Notes under the pieces: model-generated
What the model was told of the DNA's origin: nothing
Database searches by the model: none
What the model saw: only the letters and a program-made list of their open reading frames with translations
Shown here: piece by piece, positions 53,340 to 63,400 of the stretch
Layout: each line of letters begins with the position of its first letter
Position numbering within the stretch: the stretch's first letter is position 1
Origin: Pomphorhynchus laevis
Lineage: Eukaryota > Acanthocephala > Palaeacanthocephala > Echinorhynchida > Pomphorhynchidae
Direction of reading: 5' to 3'
DNA length: 64,000 nt
Assembly (NCBI GenBank): GCA_012934845.2
Contig: WNNJ02001308.1
Span: 1-64,000 of the forward strand
Made by a program: the position numbers and the translations under genes

Positions 53340-54880
53340 CAAGTTGTAAATTAAATCAAACGAAGCTTAGTACGAGTTAGTTTACATTTGGACGAATCAA
53401 CGGATGTCACCGACATGAGTCATTTGTTTGTCTTCGTTCGTTATGTAGTAGAAGCATCATTAGTGATTAGTTTTTATTTTGTAAACAGTTGGAATTGACT
53501 ATTAAAGCAACAAACGCTTTTGGATTGCTAAATGATATTTTTCAACATACATGGGATTGATTGTGGAATAAAATTGGTAATGTCTGCATAAACGGCACAC
53601 CTTCAAGATTAGGACACAAGTCAGGTTTGGTGAGTTTAGTCACAAATCTAGTCCCAAATATTGTTATCATTCGTTGTGTTATTAGTCGTCAGGCACTTGC
53701 CTCAAGAACGTGACGTTGCAAATTTCATTTGTGAAATTATGCTTCGTTATAGATTTTTTAAAACATTTTGTGAGGAAGTAGGAGCGGAGCACATCTTAAT
53801 ATATTATTTCACACTAAAGTACGGTTGTTTATGGGATATGTTTGTAAATTTGTCTAATAGCATTGTTGTGCTTTTGCGGTCACAGAGCGTCGGAAAAGAT
53901 TGAAGACGAAGAATTCGAAGCTACCAGAAAATTCAAGTCTTAATGAATAAACTACTTCCGTGTAGAAAGCGAGTCGTCAAAGGAAACATTGCCTATTTTA
54001 GATTACTTAATGAAAAACATAGAGATGCAGAGAGTTCAAGGTATTGAATCAAATTATCATAGAGCAATTAAATTCCCACATTATCTTGGTGAGAAATCAT
54101 ACTACTTCACTGGATCAAGGAATTGTTTTTCCAATAAAACTCGGGAGTCGAAACAACAACGAATAACATGATTTAATACCATTCAAATATTACAACAAGT
54201 TGAAACGTTAGTGATCAGTGCCTGCGCCTTTATGATCCACTGAGTACTACCGTCGGTGCAAGATGATGTTAGTGGTTAGGTCGTGTTGCAACTAGTTCGT
54301 GACGATATTCATACACTAGTTTGCAGGCACATGTTTACCATTAAAGAAGAGAGCAGTATAATATCCTTACGTTTTACAGATTAAATGCCCTACTCTGGAA
54401 ATCTATTTTGAAAAGTGTCAGACCGGTAAAGAGTCTACAAATTCGCAAAGTTTCGTGCATTTGTTCAACGACTTGCTGGATTCTCTATAGACCATCCAAG
54501 TATTACAGCATGTTAAAACGTTAGTGATCAGTGCCTGCGCCCTGATGATCCACTTAGTACTAATGTCGGCGCAGGATGATGTTAGTGGTTAGGTCGTGTT
54601 GCAACTAGTTCGTGACGATATTCATACACTAGTTTGCAGGCACATGTTTACCATTAAAGAAGATAGCAGTATAATATCCTTACGTTTCACAAAGATGATT
54701 ACGTATCCAAGTCTTTCACGGGTAGTGCTAAATAAAATTTTGCCTTTTACAACAACACATTTGCGAGCAGGATTTATTTATTTTGATTCCATTTAAAACA
54801 AAGTTAAGGAACCGACTTAAACCCATCATTCATATGAGGCTGACATAATCGAAGTTGGAGTCATGGATTCAGCAATTTAT
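53340..54880 (+). mobile_element. hAT transposase remnant (ZBED5/FAM200-like)
   Basis: Translated blocks in order: LDESTDVTDMSHLFVFVRYV, GTPSRLGHKSGLVSLV, RFFKTFCEEVGAEHILIYYF, and at the end YPSLSRVVLNKILPFTTTHL. They match the DDE domain and C-terminal dimerisation region of hAT transposases of the type captured as ZBED5-like genes. Many frame changes and stops show it is dead. No terminal repeats were found. A 198-bp segment is duplicated within it. Confidence 0.75.
54180..54690 (+). repeat. 198-bp direct duplication inside the hAT remnant
   Basis: 54,180-54,377 and 54,493-54,690 are similar at an offset of 313 bp (shared GTGATCAGTGCCTGCGCC, GATGATGTTAGTGGTTAGGT and AGTTTGCAGGCACATGTTTA). 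The two copies differ by scattered substitutions. Confidence 0.85.
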
Positions 54881-55149
54881 GGATAGAAACAGAAACAACA
54901 ATCTTACTAATTAAAATTAATCGAACTAACGTGCCGTTTTTACTTCGTGCAATATACACTAGAACGTTTTCTGTAATATTCAATCATGTTTGTACCAATT
55001 TTTCCCTGTAAAAACAATGATTCTGCTTATCTGCATTTTTCCAGATAATAAAAAATGTTGTTTTCCCTTTCGTAAAGGCTCAATATACCTGTGCTAAGTG
55101 AAATCATTGTCGTTATTTAATACAAGAACGACATCCATTTACATGTATA

Positions 55150-55212
55150 AAAGATGGTATTTATGCAAATTTTTGACATAGAACTAATGTCTCATTATCA
55201 AGCATCTAGAAA
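55150..55212 (+). repeat. 63-bp block, inverted copy of 57,578-57,640
   Basis: TTTGACATAGAACTAATGTC and TCATTATCAAGCATCTAGAA recur in reverse complement near 57,590-57,640. Both are PLE-derived, so the two sites carry PLE pieces in opposite orientation. Confidence 0.7.
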
Positions 55213-55429
55213 AAACATAAGATAAAATAAACCTTGAAACACAGTATATGGATAGCTCGGGCCCCATGTCGGCTAATCCTGTAGACAATTATAACCATCC
55301 CACTAAGATTGTAATGTCATTCAAAAAATTCGAAGAGTTCGAACGAACCCTTAATCTTTCCGATTAATGGTAGGATTTTCTTTCTTAATCAGCAACGATT
55401 CGAAAATTCGGAGGTTGCTGAATTAATTA

Positions 55430-57650
55430 TTGTTTTTTAATGTCTTTGTAATTGCATGGATTAACTGTGTGGTTAGAATCTTAACGTATTCATCTTCTAT
55501 TGTTTGATGGTGCCTTTGTATTTGTGCTGTTTTAATCAATTATCTAATGTCTGAGTTGTGAACCCAATGTATTTTGATTGGCTGGCGTAACTTCCAGCTT
55601 CACCACATGTGAATTGGTACACAGAATGTGACTTGGTGGTATCGATTTGCTCGTTATTATTAATCAGTAGGTGCGTAACTTCTTAATTCTGCATAATCAA
55701 ATCAGCTAACTGAGTCTACGTATTGTTATTTAATTATAAAATAAACAAAACATAATAATGCTAAATCAAAATTTAAAAATTAAATAATAAATAAATAATT
55801 GTTTTTAGATTTTCTATAATTTAAATCAAGTTAAAATAAAAAATTTAAATTTAAAATAAAAGTCAATTTTTATGAATTGACTAATAAATAACAGACGTTG
55901 TATCAGAATAAGGATTAGAGGTCAGTTGGAGGAACTGCTATGCTATCAGGTTTCGGACCCTAACTCCTCTACCCAACATAGCAGCGGGGCCAAATACATG
56001 CTAATGATGTATTTCCTCTGATAAAACTATCTAGTATCTTATTCTAATACAAAGTATATTATTTATTATCCATCCATAAAAATTTGCCACTTAAGAGTTT
56101 AAATTTATTCTTTATATTATTGTGTTGATTTATATATTTTACTATTTTCTGCTTGATGTTATTTTTATAGTAACCTAGTTTAAAATATGTATCTATTAAA
56201 TTATTTAAATGATTTTGAAGAAAGCCAATATCATTACATATTGTTGCAATTCTTAAAATTTCATTATTTAATGTATTATATTTTATTTTAGATTTATTTT
56301 TTAAACAGTTATGGACAAATTCATATTCTATAAAGCTTAAAAAAAAGTCAGCTATAATTGGGCTACTATTACCACCCATTGGAACATCTTTTACTTGTCT
56401 AAATATAGATGTCCCTACTTTTAAATAATTTTGATTTATCAAAATATTTAAAGATTCTATTAATTCAATTTATCCATATATTTATATTTACTTGATTGTT
56501 TAATTTTTGTTAGATAGGCGTTATAGTTATTATAACATATATATGTATATATTTTTCCGAATATAAGATTAATTAATTTTACTAACACTTCTTTAATATC
56601 TGCTAAATCTAAATTTTTATATAGCGCACTAAACTCGTATGTATTTATATTGTGAAAATTTATTCCTTTTGTCTGTTCTAAAAATTCTTTTGTAGAATTA
56701 ATACTGAAATAATGTTTTATACCAGTATTAATTTCGATTATCCTACAATATTTTTTAAAGTGTGCTTTAATTGCTTTACGTATTTTATTCATATAGACAG
56801 AAAGTGGTTTTAATGTACATTTAAACGCACTACATATGAGCCTTTGTTTTATTAGATTTTTATGTAATTTTGGATTCCAATATAATATAGGTATAGTTTT
56901 ATTATCTGATTCAATTTTTATAACCTTCTTATCCATTATTGAACAATGACTTGTAATAACTGTTTCTAAATTTAAATAACTACATTCATATGTTGAATTT
57001 ACATTTAAATCCTTATAATTAACTTCTTTCATTAGTATATCATAATAAAGCTTTTTGCATATGAAGACAAAGCTATTACTAGCTTTATCAATAGTTGTTA
57101 TTATATAGTTATCCTTTAATTTAGTAAAATTTAGTAGAATCGATAACAATTTTTACTATACTTATCAATTGAATCTCTCGTAGCTTATATCTGCAATGCA
57201 TTTGCGCCTGATGATTGTCGACCAGGTTCAAGTTGTAACCATTGTTCGTTAGCATTTGTCTAATTCTGGCGACCTCAATATTAAACAAATCTCTATTAGA
57301 GCAAATTGGCTCGATGGAGCATTGTCTTGACAACTGCTAGTTTATAGACGTTTGGTGCGATACTTGCATAATTCATGCATTTACCCGAGTTGTTTGTTTT
57401 CATATATCCGTCGGTTTGAAATTGATTTTGTAATCGAGTGATTTTAATATCTAGGAAGCTTATAAGATTGTCAACCTCATTTTTGTAAATTTGAGGCAAA
57501 AATCAGCTTTAAGTGCGATTCTCAACTTTTTTGGTTCGTTTCTTTCAATTGTGTTTTATGCCCTATTATATCTTGTTTTTCTAGATGCTTGATAATGAGA
57601 CATTAGTTCTATGTCGAAAATTTGCGTAAATACGATATCGTCATCATGTG
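55430..57650 (-). mobile_element. Outer Penelope-like element, interrupted
   Basis: Minus-strand frames on the right (57,640-57,130) read DNLISFLDIKITRLQNQFQT, then VYKLAVVKTMLHRANLL and IRQMLTNNGYNLNLVDN, the C-terminal RT region of a Penelope/Neptune-type PLE. On the left (55,650-55,430) SVYQFTCGEAGSYASQSKYI, then GFTTQTLDN is the matching GIY-YIG endonuclease. The two halves are separated by the EN-less PLE copy E in the same orientation, so copy E inserted into this element. It is broken in several frames. Confidence 0.65.
55688..57120 (-). mobile_element. EN-less Penelope-like element, copy E (nested)
   Basis: Frames 57,149-56,460 (ending in the window of YLTKIKQSSKYKYMDKLN) and 56,442-56,059 match copies A-C: DKASNSFVFICKKLYYDILM, ILYWNPKLHKNLIKQRLI, GVPMGG-like DVPMGGNSSPIIADFFL and the end WMDNK. 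An internal deletion at about 56,285 removes the YIDD catalytic region. The structured domain is at 55,900-56,050, and the tail starts near 55,688 with ATCAAATCAGCTAACTGAG, shared with the other copies. Confidence 0.75.
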
Positions 57651-58059
57651 AGAAAATGTTCGAGTTAGGTCACGATGCCACTAGCTTGTGCAATGTTGGG
57701 TCGCGGTTTAAAAAAGATTAAAAAACACGAGTGTACCAATTAAAAGCAAAGCTCGTAAACTCGGTTCAAACCCGGGTTTATGTAAAGGGCCGTAATCTAC
57801 AAAACAAACAGTTTTGTCAATAATACTATTTAATATTTATGTTTATATTTTATTATTATGTTATATACATTCCTTTTTAAGTTGTATGCTTTTATACTTT
57901 TAATTCTATTTATTTAATTTTTATTTTCTCATTTACTTTCTATTTAGAATTCTTATTTAGAATTTGAAAGTAGTGAAATTTGGAAGTAGCAGCTATTCGC
58001 GCTTTAATTGTTAAAGTGTTTTATTATTATAGTATTTTTGGTAGTTGCAAATAATATTC

Positions 58060-58092
58060 CTGATGATGATTGCGATAAGTAGTCGAAATATT
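58060..58092 (+). ncRNA. Hammerhead-like core at an isolated PLE end
   Basis: CTGATGA, an imperfect hairpin (GATTGCGATAAGTAGTC) and GAAATATTG follow in hammerhead order. There is no PLE coding sequence nearby. Stems I and III are not evident. Confidence 0.35.
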
Positions 58093-58109
58093 GAATCCAA
58101 AAATGGTTT

Positions 58110-58680
58110 ATTTCTTTCCATTGTGACGATGTATTCTCGAATTCATATAGAAAGCATAACCAGCAATAAAAGAAGCATTCAAATCACCTAATCAGTGGTA
58201 ATATACTTATTTTCTTATAAATATACTAAAGATATTTAAGATCCTTATTTTAAATATATGTTTAGTAAAAAATTCGAACTTCTTAGAATATTTAATATTT
58301 CTTTTAAAATGGCAAAGAGCTGATAATGATTTGAAAATGTCTTATTTCACATGTAAAGTAAATTAACTAAAATAATACATAAAATACACACAAACACAAG
58401 TTCAGAGTATTGAAAAAACATTAATATTTTTACAACAAAAACGAATTATTATTTAAATATTATATTAAAAGATGATATTATATAATATAGCATCGATTTA
58501 ATATATTTAAATACCACCATATTGTTTAAAATTTAAATACTACTACTATATTGTTTAAACTTGGCTGTTAATTAGAAAATGCAGTGACAGGATTTTTAAA
58601 ATATAATTCAGACAGTCAAATTATTGTCCATAATTATCATCCATTTAAATCAAATGGTGATTATGACATGGAACGATCGT
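58110..58680. other. AT-rich spacer downstream of the EGF gene, nothing recognised
   Basis: The 3' UTR of the minus-strand EGF gene should lie here, but no unambiguous polyadenylation signal can be chosen. Confidence 0.35.
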
Positions 58681-58682
58681 GT

Positions 58683-58837
58683 CTAATAGATTCTATCACA
58701 GTTCAGTCCTTTATATCCAACCTTACACTCGCAATAATACGTTGTCGTCAGACTACGGCATACTCCACCGTTCTTGCATGGATTTGGTGTGCAAAAATCA
58801 GATTTTCCTCTGTTAAAATTAAACTCCGGTGTGAGAG
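58683..58837 (-). CDS. EGF gene exon 2 (EGF 2 and stop)
   Basis: It starts ALTPEFNFNRGKSDF after acceptor TAAAACAG and holds the second EGF-like domain, ending with TAG at 58,683-58,685. The opposite-strand open frame covering it is a shadow. Confidence 0.75.
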
Positions 58838-59098
58838 CTGTTTTACATAAAGCGATTGAGATTATTAGGGCATAAAACTAATCTACAATTTACCTTGATG
58901 ACGTGATGATCGATCTTCACAATATTTGCCGATAAATCCAGGCTTGCACAGGCAAAGATAGCTACGCGAGTGAGACAATTCAACGCATTTTGCGTTGTTC
59001 TGACAAGCATTGTTTAAGCAGTAGTCTAAACTTCGATAATAATATACTAATGTAATATCATATGTGAAAGAATATAATATAAATATACAAAATATCAT
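58683..59098 (-). CDS. Small secreted protein with two EGF-like domains
   Basis: Two exons: 59,098-58,894 and 58,837-58,683, joined across a 56-nt GT-AG intron (GTAAAT...AACAG) in phase 1, giving 119 residues. The N-terminus MIFCIFILYSFTYDIT looks like a signal peptide. EGF 1 has cysteine spacing 4-5-10-1-8 (CLNNACQNNAKC ... CLCKPGFIGKYC); EGF 2 has 4-5-8-1-8 (CTPNPCKNGGVC ... CECKVGYKGLNC). Both are textbook, with the G-x-x-G-x-x-C ending. The stop follows soon after (CDRIY). It could act as an EGF-type ligand or matrix protein. An alternative is that the first exon is internal, with an acceptor at TTACATTAG (about 59,052), making this the end of a larger EGF-repeat gene. Confidence 0.75.
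58894..59098 (-). CDS. EGF gene exon 1 (signal peptide and EGF 1)
   Basis: It encodes the hydrophobic N-terminus and the first EGF-like domain, ending RSSRHQ plus one base before donor GTAAAT. No TM segment beyond the putative signal is present. Confidence 0.7.
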
Positions 59099-59099
59099 T

Positions 59100-59650
59100 C
59101 TTATCTAACAATATTATCATTTAGAATCAGCTATTGGTATATAATAATTTTATTACTATTTTTGTTATTGTCATTTATCTTTATCGCCTGTTGGAATATT
59201 TTGCTTATGCCAAACAGACTATTAGCTCCAAGCTTCCGATATTAGTTCGATGTTATCATTTTAAATCGATAGTTCCGTCAGAGAATAATATTAGCACGTT
59301 AATTCTGCAAAGAACCAAACCAGTTGTTTTCAAGATAACTCATTAAGCTCAGTTGGTGCTATTGAGGATTTAAAATTAGTATTAGATAAAATGCATTTTA
59401 ATAAGGCCACTTTAAGGACAAATCAGCAATAGGGAATTAAGCACAAAAAGCTATTTATAACACCTTACTTCCATACTTAATATATTTTTTAGTTTTACAT
59501 TATTTAGATGCCCTATTCCTAATAATAGAAAATCTACTAGATAAATGTCCATGTAACGAGGATTATATAAAGAGGATGGTGCTCTTTCAAACAATAGCTA
59601 TACAATACTTATTATTCAGTCGATGGCATTTTTGTTGTAATAATTTACAA
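59100..59650. other. Upstream of the EGF gene, nothing recognised
   Basis: The minus-strand promoter may lie here. A 70-codon plus-strand frame (59,134-59,346) has no recognisable motif. Confidence 0.3.
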
Positions 59651-59679
59651 TATGAAAAATTTTCGATTCGATCGAAACA

Positions 59680-59830
59680 TTGATTTATTGTGATGCTTCA
59701 AATGTCGTTGGCGTGCATATCTAAGAATATTTAAATACGGGTAATTCATTTTACTTCTCTCGGCAAAGCTTTTGATTAAGTCGACAGATCACTCTTACTT
59801 CTTAAACTATTTAATCATATTAATATGTAT
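59680..59830 (+). mobile_element. Possible fossil LTR retrotransposon RNase H fragment
   Basis: A short translated stretch resembles the start of a Ty3/gypsy-type RNase H domain (YCDASNVVGVHI). It is very degraded and old, with no ends visible. Confidence 0.25.
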
Positions 59831-59919
59831 TCTTCTTTTGCCGTTAATCTTTTAACGTTAGTGGACTTGTAAGTGTGCAGATTGCACGCATTTACCACGT
59901 TAAAAATAAATATATTATT

Positions 59920-60660
59920 ATTGATCCCATGTGGAAGCGGGGTCGGTTCTCAATGTACGCGTCTAACATTTCGCAAGGTTGTTGATCAGATCCGGGTCCA
60001 ATAGAGCTGCTTGTAAATCCTTGTGTAGTGTGTCGAGCCATCGCTGCTTTGGTCATTCTTTCGGACGTTTACCATCTACTTGAATGATCAGATCTGCTTT
60101 CGTCATTGAGTTTTCAGTTGCACACAGAGTGTGGTCGAACAATCAAAAACGGGTTTATTGCATTTTTCTTTGATTGGCGCAACACCGTACCGCCATCAAA
60201 TCTCGTTGTTGCAAACATGGTTGAAGTGAGTAACTCCAGTCGTTCATCTCAGCATTTTAGTCTAGATGACAGCGATGCGAATTTCGACGCTCTTCGTAAT
60301 TGGCTAGCACTTGGCACCATATAAGACAACATGACGGATCACTTTTCGATATATATTTTGGATTTGATCCGATCCTTCATATGGCAATCGCACAGAACAT
60401 CAGTCTCGCACGCCACTTGGTCCATGCAGCATTGATTCTCGCATTCACTTTAGATGTATGGCATCTGTCAACAGAGAGTATCAATCCGAAATATTTAAAG
60501 TTTTCGATTCGAATAAGGTTTGTTTCATCCATACTTATTGTGCCAGTTTCATTCTGATCAGTCGTTAGATATTCAGTCTTTCGGAGATTCAAACGCAAGC
60601 CATCATGTGCTAAACGATCACTCCATAACTGAACTTGATTCGTAAGATCATATCAATATA
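59920..60660 (-). mobile_element. RTE-type LINE, RT C-terminal remnant
   Basis: The minus-strand frame MRLNLRKTEYLTTDQNETGT, then RIENFKYFGLILSVD and INAAWTKWRARLMFC matches the region after the RT palm of RTE/BovB-like LINEs (G-L-x-L-N-x-x-K-T-E-Y, F-K-Y-L-G). Further downstream on the same strand KRPK...RWLDTLHKDLQAAL matches their C-terminal block. Frames are broken, and the element ends near 59,920 in an AT-rich tail. Confidence 0.7.
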
Positions 60661-60794
60661 TTGTATACAATATACCCAGTTGTCCTATGCAATTTCCGAC
60701 TGTTGTTAACAATTGCTATTGCTGTATGCAAATATCCGGCTGTTAACAAGGTATCATATATGCTTAATGTATACTCATTTACTGAATAGGGATA

Positions 60795-62190
60795 TATCCT
60801 GCATTGCTCGCCTTAACCTTTCCTCGTATTCATTCTAGAAGTTATACAAGAGAGAAGTTTGTGAATTGAAAACAGAATGCATCAAGGTGAATTGGTACCT
60901 CGGTAGAGTTTTATAGGAGTCGATCTATTTACACAATTATGAAGCAATTCCACGTGGCAACCAATCCCTTCTTAGTGTGATTTTAAGAATACGAGCTTAT
61001 CTATGTCAGATATCCTAAATGAAAGGGGTGTATTACCAAGACTCTCAACATTCCATACGCCAATCTCCACCCGTGTCTGTCAGCTTTAAACAGACAGTCA
61101 AAGAAAGAACATCGCTATCACAGTGGTGTTAGTTTTTTATTCCGATATTGCTTGTATTAATGCCGGAAAACAAATATTTAACCAAAAAGAATCAGGTGAC
61201 GTGTCCCAAATACCTGCGGCCCATTTAGATTCAAAGCTTCATCATCTTCATTTATAAAAAAGCTTGCTCGTCAAATCACTGATCATTTTGTTAGTCGCAA
61301 TTTGGCCCCGGGTATATTAGTGAATGCTTGGTTTATTCAACAGTGGCTGAAGTACATTGGTTTTGCCGGGAAACAGCCATTTGTTATTTGGGTATGTTAT
61401 CCTCGACTTTTTCGATGCATTTGACCACATTTCAATTTCCTTTGTTATCTCCTCTCTCAGGTCTCTTGTGCTGATTGCAAGAATTGTTAACAGGGTAGAA
61501 AACTGTTGTATACCAAGCGCTGTTACTATGAAGACGACCCTGATACGCGGCAGTTCTACCTTATTACTGGTGTGGATTAAGAATTCCATTTTTCTAGTCT
61601 TGTACTTAGCCGCCAACATTACTCGTCTTAAACTTCTAATGCGCGATCAACATATGGTGCTATCTGCTGATGGAGTTTCTAAAATCAGTCAATTTTTTTT
61701 AAGATTAAAAGTTCAGTCAACTCTAACAGTAGTCGTATTTCATGGTACCCCTGCAACAAGAAAAAAGTTAAAGAGATTGGCAATCTCAGCGTTCTCAGCT
61801 GTATTGACTAATCAACAACTCCCTTCTTTCACACATGTAGTAAGATACATGCGTTTAACCATTTCGATGAACAGGGCGGCCGGATTTGACTTTAACAGAT
61901 TCAAGAGTATCTTAAAGATAGCTTGATTTGCCCTGAAAAGGACTCAGCGTCTGTTATTGAGGAAGAAAATCCGGGTGCAACTATGGTGTACCTGGGTTAT
62001 CTTGTGAATAGTTTTCTTTTCAAAAGAACTCAGCTTGAGCAAATACTAAGATTTATCATGCCCCTTATGTCGAGACTACGACCATCGTGCACTGCGATTT
62101 TGACTTCCGGTTTGCTGCAGACTCTGAGTGCCTCAATTGCATGATTTCGCGTTTGTGTGAGGTTGCGGGATTTAATTCCTCAAAAGAAGA
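60795..62190 (+). mobile_element. R1/Jockey-like LINE, degenerate copy 4
   Basis: It aligns by eye with copy 1 from about 18.2 kb onward: TTTCCTCGTATTCATTCTAG, the region before the RT, then YVILDFFDAFDHISISFVIS and SLVLIARIVNRVENC, then VVVFHGTPATRKKLKRLAIS. It ends near 62,190 with a variant of the 3' UTR. The YADD region reads LSADG and lies in a deleted stretch. It is the oldest of the four copies. Confidence 0.75.
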
Positions 62191-62653
62191 AATGAAAAAG
62201 AGAAACTAAATTAAACTACTTTCATTTTTTAAACTCTTTTTCTTTATTTATACCTTGCATGTTATTATTAAGAAACTCTTTATTACACATATATAATGGT
62301 GCTTTAGGCTATTTCAGTATTTTGTTCCTCCTCAAATAATATATTACCTCACATTCTGCAAGTGTTATTATCCCTAAGTGTTGCAATTGCAAAACATTAA
62401 TAGGTATATGTGAAGAGTCCTAAACATGATAAGCGTCTCTCCAAATTTGATAATCAACAACATTTATTGGATTTTCCGGTACATTGTACCTATCAGATTC
62501 ATTTTACTAACTACATATACATTACTATGTCAAAATTTGCAATGAAGGTGTATAATGTCAATAATAAAACATTTAAAAACTAATAATATCAATTAAATTA
62601 ATCTCAACAGTCATTTAAGCATGACGCGAAAGAAAAACGATAACAGTATTAGA

Positions 62654-62690
62654 TACCGTTTAGTCATCGCAATGACTCATCAGTCTTAGA
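62654..62690 (-). ncRNA. Hammerhead-like ribozyme, repeat unit 1
   Basis: On the minus strand: CTAAGA, CTGATGA (62,683-62,677), a perfect stem II (GTCAT-TGCG-ATGAC), then TAAACGGTATC. The only departure from the core is T where the invariant G of GAAA should be. AGA before the core can pair with TCT after the GTA triplet, a short stem I. Probably inactive as read; in the partial third unit the GAAA is present. Confidence 0.6.
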
Positions 62691-62972
62691 TCCCTCACTG
62701 CTGGATGCATAGGAGGACTAGCAGACGACAAGAAACGAATCATATGTATGAGGTACAATAACACATCTATTAACCTCATAGAGTGCTAAATCAGCACTAA
62801 GGCTTCACCAAATAGGATCATTAGCAAAAGCACCGGCAAATGCCAGCGTAGGTATCTTTAATATCGGATCACTTATTTTAATTATGAATTTCTCCAAACG
62901 ATACCATTCCGAGTGAATAATGTTAACAGTCATTTAAGCATGACGCGAAAGAAAAACGATAACAGTATTAGA

Positions 62973-63009
62973 TACCGTTTAGTCATCGCAATGACTCATC
63001 AGTCTTAGA
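62973..63009 (-). ncRNA. Hammerhead-like ribozyme, repeat unit 2
   Basis: This is the same core as unit 1, 319 bp further on, with the same T in place of G before AAA. The two units therefore share the change by duplication. Confidence 0.6.
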
Positions 63010-63204
63010 TCCCTCACTGCTGGATGCATAGGAGGACTAGCAGACGACAAGAAACGAATCATATGTATGAGGTACAAGAACACATCTAGTAACCTCATAG
63101 AGTGCTAAATCAGCAATCCAGCTTCACCAAATAGGATCATTAGCAAAAGCACTGGCAAATGCCAGCGTAGGTATATTTAATATCGGATCACTTATTTTAA
63201 TTAT

Positions 63205-63400
63205 GAATTTCTCCAAACGATACCATTCCGAGTGAATAATGTTAACAGTCGTTTAAGCATGACGCGAAAGAAAAACGATAACAGTATTAGATACCGTTTC
63301 GTCATCGGTATCTAATACTGTTATCGTTTTTCTTTCGGGTCGGGCTTAAATGACTGTTAAGATTATTCACCCGGAATGGTATCGTTTGGAGAAATTAAAT
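63205..63400. repeat. ~190-bp palindrome ending the 319-bp array
   Basis: The left arm (start of unit 3 and the end of unit 2) is repeated in reverse complement from 63,304 to about 63,400, around an 11-base loop GTTTCGTCATC. The turn lies within the hammerhead, next to its predicted cleavage triplet GTA. The right arm differs at a few bases (for example GGGTCGGGC). Confidence 0.8.

Larger units (their letters stand above)
62606..63300 (-). repeat. 319-bp tandem repeat, retrozyme-like
   Basis: AACAGTCATTTAAGCATGAC recurs at 62,606, 62,925 and (as AACAGTCGTTTAAGCATGAC) 63,244, an exact 319-bp period. The first two units are nearly identical; the third stops after about 57 bases, at a palindrome. 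Each unit carries a hammerhead core on the minus strand. Tandem 170-400-bp repeats with a type I hammerhead are the form of animal retrozymes, small non-coding elements spread through circular RNA. No ORF is present. Confidence 0.75.

Noticed and set aside
57700-57790. Possible tRNA gene, from GGTTCAAACCCG near 57,770
   Set aside because: A B-box-like sequence is present but no A box or acceptor stem pairing is found at tRNA distance.
58584-58850. 88-codon plus-strand frame
   Set aside because: It is the antisense of EGF exon 2, whose cysteine pattern is unmistakable.
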